From Pseudodesulfovibrio sediminis (GTDB lineage Bacteria; Desulfobacterota; Desulfovibrionia; Desulfovibrionales; Desulfovibrionaceae), in assembly GCF_020886695.1 (NCBI RefSeq), contig NZ_AP024485.1, forward strand, positions 1,621,001 to 1,685,000: 64,000 nt of DNA. Direction: 5' to 3'. Below are positions 42,244-51,801 of the stretch, piece by piece. Both the position numbers and the translations under genes were made by a program. Every line of letters begins with the position of its first letter. Positions within the stretch are counted from its first letter, which is position 1. The notes beneath the pieces were generated by a model that was not told the DNA's origin, did no database searches, and worked only from the letters and a program-made list of their open reading frames with translations.

Positions 42244-43001
42244 GTGCGCGGCGGCTTGTATTCGATCAGCTTCATGGTGAAATGACCCACCGCAACCTTT
42301 GAACGGACCTTGACCGGAATGCGCCGTTCGTCTGCCGAAAACCAGACAAGCAGCTCGGCGTCATCGCTCTTCTTGAACACGCCGGAAAGATGCTTGATGT
42401 CGAGGCGCACCCTGTACGCTTCAATGTCGCCTATGCCGGTATCCACATTTTCCTTTTTCTCGACAACGGCTTCGCTCACCACGGAGACCTTGCCATCGGT
42501 CACGTTGGACTTGAACTTCATGCCCACATACAGCGGTTGCTTGCGAAATGCGAACAGGATGGACATGGGATCGAACACTTCATCGGGCTGGTCGATGACA
42601 TGCTGCAACTTGCCCCGCGCCCATCGCTTGGTCTGATTGTTGTCCGTATCAAAAAGCAGATCGACCTTCTTGTGGTACGACCCTTCATTCTGATCTTTCT
42701 TGTACCGCAGAGAGTGTGTGACATCCATGTTGGTCCATGCCTCAAGAACATCCCGGACCTTGTAGAAATTATCCACCCATGGCGCGGTCTTGGCCTTGGC
42801 CCAGAAGTAGCGCGCAGGCACACCGTTCATATCAGTGTCCGCCTTGACCTTGAGCTGCGCATATCCGGCGAAAAACATGGTCCAATGAATTTCATATCTC
42901 ATTTGTTCGCCCGGTCCGAAGGGAAAGCTTTCCTTGGCATGGACAGGCGTCACAACAACGATGCAGAGAATGGCAAGCGCCATCAGTATTGATTTGTTCA
43001 T
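42240..43001 (-). CDS. DUF3108 exported protein
   Basis: A 253-aa protein with a Sec signal (MNKSILMALAILCIVVVTPVHA) and a DUF3108 body, recognisable by FPFGPGEQMRYEIHWTMFFAGYAQLKV at its mature start and RIPVKVRSKVAVGHFTMKLIEY at the end. DUF3108 proteins are periplasmic beta-rich proteins of unknown function, found in many delta- and beta-proteobacteria. Convergent with the paralog pair, sharing 4 bases at the stop codons. Confidence 0.8.
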   Translation of the reverse strand: MNKSILMALAILCIVVVTPVHAKESFPFGPGEQMRYEIHWTMFFAGYAQLKVKADTDMNGVPARYFWAKAKTAPWVDNFYKVRDVLEAWTNMDVTHSLRYKKDQNEGSYHKKVDLLFDTDNNQTKRWARGKLQHVIDQPDEVFDPMSILFAFRKQPLYVGMKFKSNVTDGKVSVVSEAVVEKKENVDTGIGDIEAYRVRLDIKHLSGVFKKSDDAELLVWFSADERRIPVKVRSKVAVGHFTMKLIEYKPPRT

Positions 43002-43239
43002 GCTTCCATGGTTGCACATTATATGCCCAAGTCAAGAAAAGAGATGCATACTCCCTTTCTGGGACACTCTATCACACTGTCATTTCAGATAGATAGAGCG
43101 TTGAACTCACCGCATGTCGTTGCATGACCTCAAGGAGAAATATCGCAGTTCGAGTTGTTATGGACAAAAAATTACTCTATGGATACGAGTAATTGCACAA
43201 GATGTCCTGACACACACCCCTTTTGAAGGAGATAGCCAT

Positions 43240-43728
43240 ATGATGCTCAGAAAACGCGCCTGGGACATGATGCGCGACGAATTCCCCACCGTTCAAGAAG
43301 ACGCCAGCCTGGCCGAGACAATCCGGGTCATGCGCGAAGCCATGGTGGAAGCACCTGATTCCCAAGTCGTCGTTGTTTTGAACAAAAGCGGCAAACTGGC
43401 AGGCACAATAAATCTGTGGAAGCTGTTCAAGGCGGTCAAGAAGTCCGTACTCAAGGACGAAAATCTCCTGTCCAACGCCGGAGTTGACTGGGATCAGCAG
43501 TTCGCCAATGCCTGCCTCATCTGCACCCAGATGCGGCTGGAGGATTCACTCATGAAGAATCCCCCCATCCTCAAGCCCAACGACCCCATTCTGGTGGTCC
43601 TGGACATCTTCCTCAAATCCCGACGCGACTGGGCGCTGGTCATGGAAGGCGAAAAAGTCATGGGCGTGGTCTACGTCACGGACGTCTACAGAGAAATGAC
43701 CCGCGACATGGTTCAGATCTTCAAATAG
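43240..43728 (+). CDS. CBS-domain pair protein
   Basis: A 162-aa protein of two CBS motifs (EDASLAETIRVMREA...VVVLNKSGKLAGTINLWKLFKAV and LKPNDPILVVLDIFLKSRRDWALVMEGEKVMGVVYVTDVYREM), a fold that binds adenosyl nucleotides and regulates partners. It stands free, as in many bacterial regulators. The start at 43240 has an AAGGAG site 9 bases before it; a longer frame lacks one. No partner is indicated by the context. Confidence 0.82.
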   Translation: MMLRKRAWDMMRDEFPTVQEDASLAETIRVMREAMVEAPDSQVVVVLNKSGKLAGTINLWKLFKAVKKSVLKDENLLSNAGVDWDQQFANACLICTQMRLEDSLMKNPPILKPNDPILVVLDIFLKSRRDWALVMEGEKVMGVVYVTDVYREMTRDMVQIFK

Positions 43729-43834
43729 CCGTATAGAAAAACACGTTCGCCGCATTCAACTGTACGGAACTAAAGGGCTTTCGAACATGGCCGGTGCGGT
43801 GGTTTACCGCAAAAGCAGCCGACAGCCCCCCTCT

Positions 43835-44848
43835 CTAAGGCTTCATTTTGAGATCCATCATCAACAGCATCTGCAGGGCCTTGGTGATCTCGCGGTCATA
43901 CTTGGCGTCCTGCGTCAACTCCATGGCTGCCTGCACCATCCCCTTGCCCTTGGCATAGGGACGATTGGAGATCATGGCGCAAAAGGAATCGGCCACGGCG
44001 CACAGGCGACCCGGGAATTCCTGCTTGATGGATTTGAGCGGATAGCCGGACCCGTTGCACCGTTCGTGATGCTCTGTGACGCATTGCTCCATCTCGGCAA
44101 ACCGAAGCCCGAGCTTGTTCAGCATCTCGAATCCGACCTTGGTGTGACTATTGATCTTGTTCCGTTCCTCACCGGTCAGGGGTTTATCCTTGGTACGAAT
44201 GAAAACAGGCACCTTGGCCATCCCCAGATCGTGGATGAACAGACCGGCCACCAAATTATCGAACGTCTTGCGTTTGATGGTGTCCTGAAAGTTTTTTTCC
44301 TTTATCTTGCCCAGCAACGCGACACCCAGAAAACCGGTATTCACCGAATGATTTTCCAGAGAATGCTCAGTGTGCAGACGCCTGACCAAAGCCCTTGCGC
44401 GACGAATGTCCTCGTAGAGATATTCGGTCAGGACCATCAAATCCACCCACAGTTTTTCAAACACACCCTTGACCGGCTGCTCGAAAAACTCTGCCAACCG
44501 ACGGGTCAAGGCCTGGGTGAAAATATCCGCGATTTCCTTTTCCTTGAGGTTCTTGTCCACCAGAACGAGGTCAAGCTGAAAGCTGATATGCTTGACATAG
44601 ACGGGATGATCCTCGCGAGAAACAAAAACCATCCCATCCTGCGTCATCTCCAAAAGCTCGGCGACCTGTTCATTGGTCAGCCGCCCGCCCACCTTGTAAT
44701 AGGGCATGATACGAGCCACATCTTCCTTGAACCGGAAGATATTGAGCGGCGGGCGATATTTGTTGAAGCTACCGAGGATATCAGTGCTTATCTGGTAGTA
44801 TTCCTCGTTGAGACCGTCCGGGATATCATGCTTCTGGGATGAACTCAT
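43835..44848 (-). CDS. HD-GYP domain protein, probable c-di-GMP phosphodiesterase
   Basis: A 337-aa protein whose C-terminal half is an HD-GYP domain: HDLGMAKVPVFIRTKDKPLTGEE, then EHHERCNGSGYPLK with the GYP signature and the metal ligands. The N-terminal 170 residues are helical without a recognised receiver domain. Such proteins hydrolyse c-di-GMP or 3'3'-cGAMP and affect motility and biofilm. The start shares a base with the pyruvate kinase stop (TAATG), so the two are translationally coupled, which may link second-messenger turnover with glycolysis; that link is inference. Confidence 0.85.
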   Translation of the reverse strand: MSSSQKHDIPDGLNEEYYQISTDILGSFNKYRPPLNIFRFKEDVARIMPYYKVGGRLTNEQVAELLEMTQDGMVFVSREDHPVYVKHISFQLDLVLVDKNLKEKEIADIFTQALTRRLAEFFEQPVKGVFEKLWVDLMVLTEYLYEDIRRARALVRRLHTEHSLENHSVNTGFLGVALLGKIKEKNFQDTIKRKTFDNLVAGLFIHDLGMAKVPVFIRTKDKPLTGEERNKINSHTKVGFEMLNKLGLRFAEMEQCVTEHHERCNGSGYPLKSIKQEFPGRLCAVADSFCAMISNRPYAKGKGMVQAAMELTQDAKYDREITKALQMLLMMDLKMKP

Positions 44849-46290
44849 TAACTCGCTACTTTCTTTAATTTTTCATACAGTTTGACCACGTTCGTCTGAG
44901 TCACGGACTTGCCCTTGATGGGCTGACCCGCCGTGATGATGACGATGTCCCCCTCATCAAAGGCGGGAGACTGCCGGACGAACACTTCGGCCCGTTCCTG
45001 ATGGTCATCGATTACATCCAGTGGTTTGGCAGGAATAACCCCCAAAGAGAGATTTGTGAAGTGCCGCACTGTGGAATCCGAACTCAGGGCATAAATCGAC
45101 TGTGCCGGACGACAGGATGACAGGATGCGCGACGTCGCGCCAGAGGTGGAATGACAAACGATGGCCTTGGCGTCCGTCTTGCCTGCCAGCATGGCCGCAG
45201 CGTGGGCCAGGAAGGTGGACGGGTGCTCCTTGACGCCATCCACAGAGATATTGACCATGCCGGATTCAACCATGTACGCCTCAATCTCGTAAGCGATCTT
45301 ACGCATGAACTTCACCGCTTCGCCGGGATACCGTCCCACAGCCGTCTCTTCACTGAGCATGACGCAGTCCGCACCGTCCAAAATGGCGTTGGCCACGTCC
45401 GTGGTCTCGGCGCGGGTCGCCATGGGTGAGTTGACCATGGAAAGCAGCATCTGGGTTGCCACGATGACCGGCTTGCCCAGCCTGTTGCATGCCTTGATGA
45501 TACGCTTCTGGGCTGCGGGCAGTTCGGCCAGATCAAGCTCAAGACCGAGGTCGCCGCGTGCCACCATGATGCCGTCGGCCTCTGTCAGGATTTCGTCCAG
45601 GCATTCCAACGCGGCCGTGCGCTCTATCTTGGCGATAATGGGCACGCGCCTGCCGTACTGAATCATCTCGGCGCGCAGGTTGCAGATATCTTCGGGCTTC
45701 TGGACAAAACTCATGGCCACCACATCGACCCCGAGGTCCATGCCGATGGCCAGATCCGCCTTGTCCTTTTCGGTAAGCGGAGCCAGCGGAGTCTTCATAC
45801 CCGGGAAGGTAATGCCTTTCCGGGGCGGGCAGATACCCGCGTTGGTGGCTTCCAGACGAATGAGCTGCGGCTCCTCGATCTCGACCACTCTGAACCGGAT
45901 GACACCGTCACCCAGCGCCACGGGATCACCGACCTTCACGCCTTCGAACATCTCCGGGATATCCAGGCAGATGAACGGCGCTCCGTCGTCCTTGTATTTA
46001 TCGGATGAACCAAGCATGACCTCGTCACCCTTGTTGACCTCAAACGTGCCGAGCCCGACATCACAGGTACGGATCTTGGGTCCGGAGAGGTCCTGCAACA
46101 CGGTCAGGGTCAGCTCGGTCTCCTCCTCAAGCCTGCGGATAATCTCCACCATTTTGGCGAAAAATTCACGCCCACCATGGGAAAAATTGAGCCTGAAAAT
46201 CTTTGCCCCGGACTCAACCAACTCCTTGACCGCTTCATAGCTGTCCGTTCCTGGTCCCAGCGTGGCAATAATCTTGATATGCCTGTCCAT
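44848..46290 (-). CDS. pyk: Pyruvate kinase
   Basis: A 480-aa enzyme converting phosphoenolpyruvate and ADP into pyruvate and ATP in the last step of glycolysis. The family signature IAKIERTAALECLDEIL with the catalytic Lys is present, with FRLNFSHGGREFF and MVARGDLGLELDL motifs. The TIM barrel, B domain and C-terminal allosteric domain are all in place. It is cotranscribed with the downstream HD-GYP gene. The region 46291-46577 upstream holds the divergent promoters of pyk and mraZ and no gene. Confidence 0.96.
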   Translation of the reverse strand: MDRHIKIIATLGPGTDSYEAVKELVESGAKIFRLNFSHGGREFFAKMVEIIRRLEEETELTLTVLQDLSGPKIRTCDVGLGTFEVNKGDEVMLGSSDKYKDDGAPFICLDIPEMFEGVKVGDPVALGDGVIRFRVVEIEEPQLIRLEATNAGICPPRKGITFPGMKTPLAPLTEKDKADLAIGMDLGVDVVAMSFVQKPEDICNLRAEMIQYGRRVPIIAKIERTAALECLDEILTEADGIMVARGDLGLELDLAELPAAQKRIIKACNRLGKPVIVATQMLLSMVNSPMATRAETTDVANAILDGADCVMLSEETAVGRYPGEAVKFMRKIAYEIEAYMVESGMVNISVDGVKEHPSTFLAHAAAMLAGKTDAKAIVCHSTSGATSRILSSCRPAQSIYALSSDSTVRHFTNLSLGVIPAKPLDVIDDHQERAEVFVRQSPAFDEGDIVIITAGQPIKGKSVTQTNVVKLYEKLKKVAS

Positions 46291-46506
46291 AAAAGCCTCC
46301 TGGCTGACGGCGTGTATTGGGAAACAACAATCTTTTCCCTGGCTGATGATCTTTATAGTTTGATTTTAATGCACTTTTCCAAAGCACACATCAACAGGTT
46401 AGGATCAACTCTAGGCTCCTGACCCAAAAAAATCAATTACACTCCCCTTTTTTTTATCAAACAAAACCGTGACGACGGTTGACTTTCCCTTGTTTTTCAA
46501 GCACAG

Positions 46507-46551
46507 GTGGGAAGAAGTGGAATTTAGTGTAAAAAAGTGTAAATAAGTGGT
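46507..46551 (+). promoter_or_regulatory. MraZ operator, five GTG boxes at 10-bp period
   Basis: GTG or GTGG triplets begin at 46507, 46517, 46527, 46537 and 46547, exactly one helical turn apart, ending 26 bases before the mraZ ATG. MraZ binds repeated TGGG-type boxes spaced by 10 bases upstream of its own gene in other bacteria, so this is the probable autoregulatory site of the dcw operon. Confidence 0.7.
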
Positions 46552-46577
46552 AGCACAAAACCATACCGAGGAAGAAC

Positions 46578-47024
46578 ATGCTGTTTTTTGGCCATGCACA
46601 CAGAAGCCTTGACGATAAGGGGCGGCTCATTTTGCCCCCCGAGTTCAGGGATGTCATCCGGGAGAACGTCCCGGAAGGCTATGTGGTGCTGACCATTTAC
46701 GGCAACCAGGTCATCGGCATTACTCCTTCTCAATGGGACCATGCTGTCAAGGAATTCATGAGCGTCAAGGCACCGGACAACGATTTGGAAGAAGAGATGC
46801 TTCTCTTTTTCTCCTGCTACACCAAAGCTCCCGTCAGCAAACAGGGCCGCATCGCCATTCCCGCGGACCTGCGCAAGAGCGGTGGCCTGGAAGGCAACGT
46901 AACAGTACTGGGTGCCGGACGTAAATTTGTAATCCGTCCCGAAGATGGTTTTGACAATCTGCTCAACAGAAAACGGGATATCTCGCGTCAGTTGGCCGAG
47001 AACAATCTCGATCTGAAGATATAG
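46578..47024 (+). CDS. mraZ: Transcriptional regulator MraZ
   Basis: A 148-aa protein with two AbrB-like swapped-hairpin units: SLDDKGRLILPPEFRDVI near the start and VSKQGRIAIPADLRKSGG at 96-113. It binds its own promoter and represses the dcw cluster in other bacteria. First gene of the long operon, 2 bases before rsmH. The GTG-box array in front supports autoregulation. Confidence 0.93.
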   Translation: MLFFGHAHRSLDDKGRLILPPEFRDVIRENVPEGYVVLTIYGNQVIGITPSQWDHAVKEFMSVKAPDNDLEEEMLLFFSCYTKAPVSKQGRIAIPADLRKSGGLEGNVTVLGAGRKFVIRPEDGFDNLLNRKRDISRQLAENNLDLKI

Positions 47025-47026
47025 CC

Positions 47027-48007
47027 ATGGCTGATACCACTATCAACCCGGCCGATCTACACGCAACAGTTCTTTTACATGAAGTGGTTGAGTGGCTGAG
47101 ACCCAAACCAGGCGGTCGGTATATGGACGGCACGCTGGGCATGGGCGGTCACAGCCTGCAGATACTCAAAACTGCGGGAGACAAGGCCGAGCTTTTGGGG
47201 CTTGACCGAGATGAAGAGGCTTTGGCGCTGGCAAGGAAGCGCCTCGTGGAGTTCGAAGACAGGATTCACCTGTTCCACACCCCCTTCTCCCGGTTTGAGG
47301 AGGCTCTGGATGAAATCGGTTGGGATTTGATAGACGGCGCGGTCCTCGACCTCGGCGTCTCATCCATGCAGCTGGACGTTGCTGAAAGAGGATTCAGCTT
47401 CATCCATGACGGTCCGCTGGACATGCGCATGGACCCGGATTCCACCACTTCGGCCGAAGAATTGGTGAACACGCTGAAACACGGTGATCTGGCGCGGATC
47501 ATCAGAGTCTACGGAGAAGATCCGTTGGCCGGAAAAATCGCGTCAGCGATATTGAAAGCACGGGAAAAGGAAGCAATCACGAGAACGCTTCAACTGGCCG
47601 AGATAGTGAGATTGGCCTACCCGCCCAAGATGCGGCACACAGCGCGGAATCATCCGGCGACCCGCACCTTCCAGGGGCTTCGTATCGCAGTCAACAGGGA
47701 AACTGAGGAACTTGAATATTACCTTAAAACCATTGTCGGACGCCTTAAACCCGGCGCCAGAGTAGCTATCATTTCGTTTCATTCCCTGGAGGACAGGGCC
47801 GTGAAACACGCATTTCGGGATGCCGCCAAGGGGTGCAAATGCCCCCCGCATCAACTCCACTGCACCTGCGGCGGCAGGCCTGAAATGAAAGTGCTGACGA
47901 AAAAGCCGCTCATGGCCGGTGAGGCTGAAAGGGAAGCGAACCCCCGCGCACGGAGTGCCAAGCTCAGAGTCGCGGAAAAACTCGCCCCAGACGGAGAAGA
48001 AGCATGA
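47027..48007 (+). CDS. rsmH: 16S rRNA (cytosine(1402)-N4)-methyltransferase
   Basis: A 326-aa SAM-dependent enzyme that modifies C1402 of 16S rRNA (old name MraW). DGTLGMGGHSLQIL and LGLDRDEEALALARKRL form the SAM site; AVLDLGVSSMQLD and ISFHSLEDRAVK are family motifs. Typical length. It overlaps ftsL by 4 bases. Confidence 0.95.
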   Translation: MADTTINPADLHATVLLHEVVEWLRPKPGGRYMDGTLGMGGHSLQILKTAGDKAELLGLDRDEEALALARKRLVEFEDRIHLFHTPFSRFEEALDEIGWDLIDGAVLDLGVSSMQLDVAERGFSFIHDGPLDMRMDPDSTTSAEELVNTLKHGDLARIIRVYGEDPLAGKIASAILKAREKEAITRTLQLAEIVRLAYPPKMRHTARNHPATRTFQGLRIAVNRETEELEYYLKTIVGRLKPGARVAIISFHSLEDRAVKHAFRDAAKGCKCPPHQLHCTCGGRPEMKVLTKKPLMAGEAEREANPRARSAKLRVAEKLAPDGEEA

Positions 48008-48285
48008 GCAAGACCGACAAAACGCTCCTTTGGATGACACTGTCCCTGCTGGGGATAGCGCTCACTCTTGGTCTGGGAGCCGTGTGGTTGAGCATCGAGC
48101 GCATGGATCTGGCATATGACCTGCGCAAGATGGAGGAGAGCCTTGGCCAGAAAGAGGATCTGGCCACGAAACTGACGGTTGAGAGGAACAACCTGGTTTC
48201 GCCATACAGGCTCAAAAAACTCGCAGGCCAGCTCGGTCTGGGAGTGGCTGCGCCGGGTCAGATACGGCGGATAGCCAAGCAATAG
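48004..48285 (+). CDS. ftsL: FtsL-like cell division protein
   Basis: A 93-aa bitopic protein: short cytoplasmic end, one TM segment (TLLWMTLSLLGIALTLGLGAVWL), then a periplasmic coiled coil (LAYDLRKMEESLGQKEDLATKLTVE) and an LVSPYRLKKLAGQLGLG tail. Sequence conservation of FtsL is low, so the call rests on position between rsmH and ftsI and on the topology. It would join FtsB and FtsQ in the divisome. Confidence 0.8.
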   Translation: MSKTDKTLLWMTLSLLGIALTLGLGAVWLSIERMDLAYDLRKMEESLGQKEDLATKLTVERNNLVSPYRLKKLAGQLGLGVAAPGQIRRIAKQ

Positions 48286-48338
48286 CAGCGCGTTTTGCCA
48301 TAGACGCGCCGCCATAAGTGGGAAACAGGGAATACTTG

Positions 48339-50303
48339 ATGGCACAGGACACGAAAGGGCGCACAGATCACAGCACGATCAAAATAGGGTTTGTAATGGC
48401 CCTGTTTGGTCTTGCTTTGGGTGGTCTGTGGTTCCGCGCCGGATGGGTGCAAATCCATGAAGGCGAAAAATTGGCCGCAAAGGCCGACAGGCAGAGCCAC
48501 GTAACCGAATACAAGTTCGGCGAGCGCGGCCGTATTCTCGATCGCAACGGTCAGATGCTTGCAACGTCCATCGAGTCCAAATCCGTCTGCGCCCATCCCT
48601 ACAAGATCACCAATGTGGATGTGGCCGCGGATATGCTCTCCCGCGAGCTGGGCATTCGCCGCACCACAATCTACAAGAAGCTCAAGTCCAAAAGAAATTT
48701 CGTCTGGATCAAACGGCAGGTCACGGACCGCGAGTCCTCTGCCGTGCTCAAATCCAAACTCCCCGGCGTGGTCCTGACCAGTGAATATCACCGCATTTAC
48801 CCCAATGAACATCTTGCAGGACAAATCCTCGGCTTCGTGGACATCGACGGCAAAGGTCGCGAAGGCATCGAGCGGATCTACAACGACCGCCTCAAACCGA
48901 GCGAAGCCAAGTTCGTGGTCCAGCGCGACCGCAAGAACGGCCGCTACACCCTCGACATCTCAAGACAGGACGTGGACATCAACGGTCAGGACATACGGCT
49001 GACCATCGACATCCAGATCCAGCACGCCGCGGAACAGGCTCTGGCCAAATCCATTGCCAAATACGACGCCCGCTCCGGCATTGTGCTCGTTGTCGATGTT
49101 TCAACCGGCGACATTCTGGCCATGGCCAACCAGCCCTTCTTCAACCCGAACACGGTTCGCTCTTCCAAGGCCTACCAGCGCAGACTGCGTGCCCTGACCG
49201 ATTCCTACGAGCCGGGTTCAACATTGAAGCCGATCCTGTTCGCTGCCGCCCTTGAAGAGAAAGTCATCGAACCGGACACGCTTATCAACTGCGAAAACGG
49301 CCGCTGGCATGTCGCCCGCAGGCTCATCCGCGACACCCACCCGGAGCAATGGCTGCCCGCAAACAAGGTGCTGCGGTACTCCTCCAACATCGGTTCAGCC
49401 AAGATCGGCATGGAACTCGGTGCAGAGCGCTATTACTCCTATCTGGCCAAACTCGGTTTTGGCGAAAAGACCAATATCGGCCTCCCCGGCGAGTCCTCCG
49501 GCATCATGCGGCCTGCCGCACGATGGACGTCCGTTGATCTCGCGGCCATCAGCTTCGGACAGGGCATCGGCGCCACAGCCCTGCAAATGGCCAAGGCATT
49601 TCTCTGTATCGCCAATCAGGGCGCAACGCGCGAACTCAATCTGGTCAAATCACCAAAGGCCGAACGCAAGAACGTCTCGGTACAGGTTTTCAGTCCCGAA
49701 ACCACGGCCAAGGTCCTGTCCATGATGAAGGACGTGGTTCACGAAGACGGCACAGGACGCAGCGCGCGCATCGAAGGCATCACCATGGCGGGCAAGACCG
49801 GCACCGCACAGAAAGCCTCTCCCAAGGGCGGCTACGGCGATCAATATCTTTCCTCCTTCGTCGCCCTGGTCCCGGCCGACAACCCCGAGCTGATGGTCAT
49901 CACCATGATCGACGAACCGCAGAAGGCCAACTACGGCTCCATGGTGGCGGCACCGGTCTGCCGCGAGGTGACCGTGCGCACGCTGGCCTACCACGGCAAG
50001 CTCTCCGAAACACTTGTGGCGGATGATGCCGAAATCGTGCCCATGGATGAGATCGTGGAAAGCGCCAAGTCGGATATCGGCCCGGCGCAGGTACAGGCCG
50101 TCATCGACACGGACCGTGTTCCGAACATCGCTGGCATGCCCGTCCGAAGGGCACTCGAAGTTTTAGTGAAAATGGGAATTGTCCCTGTGCTCAAAGGCAC
50201 GGGAATGACGGTCAAACGGCAGAAACCCGCGGCGGGTACACCCTGGCCGGAAGACCAAACTTCGGAGGGAGAGGATGATGTTTTTATTCTCTGGCTCTCA
50301 TAG
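48339..50303 (+). CDS. ftsI: Septal peptidoglycan transpeptidase with C-terminal PASTA domain
   Basis: A 654-aa class B penicillin-binding protein that cross-links septal peptidoglycan. One TM near the N-terminus, the dimer domain, then the transpeptidase with SxxK in YEPGSTLKPILF, SxN in RYSSNIGSAKIG and KTGT in GKTGTAQK. The last 70 residues (VPNIAGMPVRRALEVLVKMGI) form a PASTA domain, common in Gram-positive PBPs and present in many delta-proteobacterial FtsI. The ATG at 48339 has AGGGA upstream. It overlaps murE by 29 bases. Confidence 0.95.
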   Translation: MAQDTKGRTDHSTIKIGFVMALFGLALGGLWFRAGWVQIHEGEKLAAKADRQSHVTEYKFGERGRILDRNGQMLATSIESKSVCAHPYKITNVDVAADMLSRELGIRRTTIYKKLKSKRNFVWIKRQVTDRESSAVLKSKLPGVVLTSEYHRIYPNEHLAGQILGFVDIDGKGREGIERIYNDRLKPSEAKFVVQRDRKNGRYTLDISRQDVDINGQDIRLTIDIQIQHAAEQALAKSIAKYDARSGIVLVVDVSTGDILAMANQPFFNPNTVRSSKAYQRRLRALTDSYEPGSTLKPILFAAALEEKVIEPDTLINCENGRWHVARRLIRDTHPEQWLPANKVLRYSSNIGSAKIGMELGAERYYSYLAKLGFGEKTNIGLPGESSGIMRPAARWTSVDLAAISFGQGIGATALQMAKAFLCIANQGATRELNLVKSPKAERKNVSVQVFSPETTAKVLSMMKDVVHEDGTGRSARIEGITMAGKTGTAQKASPKGGYGDQYLSSFVALVPADNPELMVITMIDEPQKANYGSMVAAPVCREVTVRTLAYHGKLSETLVADDAEIVPMDEIVESAKSDIGPAQVQAVIDTDRVPNIAGMPVRRALEVLVKMGIVPVLKGTGMTVKRQKPAAGTPWPEDQTSEGEDDVFILWLS

Positions 50304-51801
50304 CGGCAAGGAAGAGGAAACCGGCGTCATGGAATTTGAAACCCTGCTTACCAAAGCGAAAAAGGGACTGGTGGTACGCACCGATTCACGCAAAATCCAG
50401 AAAGGGGAATGCTTTGTTGCCATGCCCGGCACGGCTGTGCGCGGCATCGACTACATCCCCAGCGCACTGGACAACGGCGCGAAGTACATAGTTGCCCCCA
50501 AAGCGGCCCGTGATCTGGTCGCCCCTGTGGTCGAGAACAAGGCCGTGGCCGTGTACCACGACAACCCGGCCATCGCTCTGGGCGAGTTGGCCCGCGCCTA
50601 CTTCCAGGTGGAACAGCGGGACATCAAGCTGGTGGGCATCACCGGCACGAACGGCAAGACCACAACGTCGTATATCCTTGAACACCTGCTCACCACCGCG
50701 GGCCTGAAGGTAGGCGTCCTCGGCACGGTCAGTTATCGCTGGCCGGGCTTTGAAATGGACGCCCCGCTGACCACGCCCGACTGTTGGATGATCCACGAAC
50801 TCCTCTTCAACATGAAGAAGGCGGACGTGGACGTGGTCATCATGGAAGTCTCCTCCCACGCACTGGATCAGTATCGTGTGGCCGGACTCGACTTTCACGC
50901 AGGCATTTTCACCAATCTCACCCAGGATCATCTGGACTACCACGGCACCATGGAAGACTACTTCCGGGCCAAATCAATGCTTTTCAAGGACTACCCGCTG
51001 CCCCGCAAGGCCAACGTGCTCAACTTCAACGATCCCTATGGCCGCCGCCTTCTGGCCGAAGTCGAAGACGGCATAGGCTACGGCATCGGCGACACCAATC
51101 TGGTGGAGCAGGAAGTGGGCAACAAGCCCCTCCTTCAGGGACGCATACTCTCCATGACCGGACAGGGCATGGAGATCGAGACCTCGTTCAAGGGCAAGAG
51201 TTGGCTGATCAAATCGCCGCTCATAGGCGCGTTCAACGCCATGAACCTGCTGGCCGCACAGGCCGTCGGCCTGCACCTCGGCCTGAACTGCAAGGACATG
51301 CGCAAACTGTCCACATTCGCCGGGGTACCCGGCAGGCTGGAGCGGGTCATAAACGACCGCGACCTCGATATTTTCGTGGATTATGCCCACACGCCCGATG
51401 CCCTTATCAACGTGCAGAAATCGCTCAAGGAGCTTGACTTCAACCGCTTGATAACGGTGTTCGGCTGCGGCGGAGACCGCGACAAGACCAAACGCCCACT
51501 CATGGCCGAGGCGGCCGCCAAGTATGCGGATGTGGCTGTCCTCACTTCGGACAACCCGCGCAGCGAACAGCCCGAGGCGATCATGGCAGACGCCCGCCCC
51601 GGCCTGACCGGCGCGGCCCGCATCATCGAACACCCGGACCGGCAGACCGCCATCAATCTGGCTGTCATGGAAATGCAGCCCGGCGACGCCCTGCTCATCG
51701 CGGGCAAGGGCCACGAAGACTATCAGGTCATCGGCTCCGAAACCATTCACTTCTCCGACAAGGAAGCGGCCATGAAGGCCATAAAGGAAAAATATTCGTG
51801 A
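50275..51801 (+). CDS. murE: UDP-MurNAc-tripeptide ligase, meso-DAP type
   Basis: A 508-aa Mur ligase that adds meso-diaminopimelate to UDP-MurNAc-L-Ala-D-Glu. ATP binding: GITGTNGKTTTSYILEHL; substrate selection: the DNPR motif in LTSDNPRSEQPE, which is specific for meso-DAP rather than lysine enzymes; DYAHTPDAL and GKGHEDYQ are further family motifs. The ATG at 50275 has a strong GGAGGGAGAGG site but lies within ftsI; an ATG at 50329 (MEFETLL) is the alternative and gives the usual N-terminus. Confidence 0.95.
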   Translation: MMFLFSGSHSGKEEETGVMEFETLLTKAKKGLVVRTDSRKIQKGECFVAMPGTAVRGIDYIPSALDNGAKYIVAPKAARDLVAPVVENKAVAVYHDNPAIALGELARAYFQVEQRDIKLVGITGTNGKTTTSYILEHLLTTAGLKVGVLGTVSYRWPGFEMDAPLTTPDCWMIHELLFNMKKADVDVVIMEVSSHALDQYRVAGLDFHAGIFTNLTQDHLDYHGTMEDYFRAKSMLFKDYPLPRKANVLNFNDPYGRRLLAEVEDGIGYGIGDTNLVEQEVGNKPLLQGRILSMTGQGMEIETSFKGKSWLIKSPLIGAFNAMNLLAAQAVGLHLGLNCKDMRKLSTFAGVPGRLERVINDRDLDIFVDYAHTPDALINVQKSLKELDFNRLITVFGCGGDRDKTKRPLMAEAAAKYADVAVLTSDNPRSEQPEAIMADARPGLTGAARIIEHPDRQTAINLAVMEMQPGDALLIAGKGHEDYQVIGSETIHFSDKEAAMKAIKEKYS

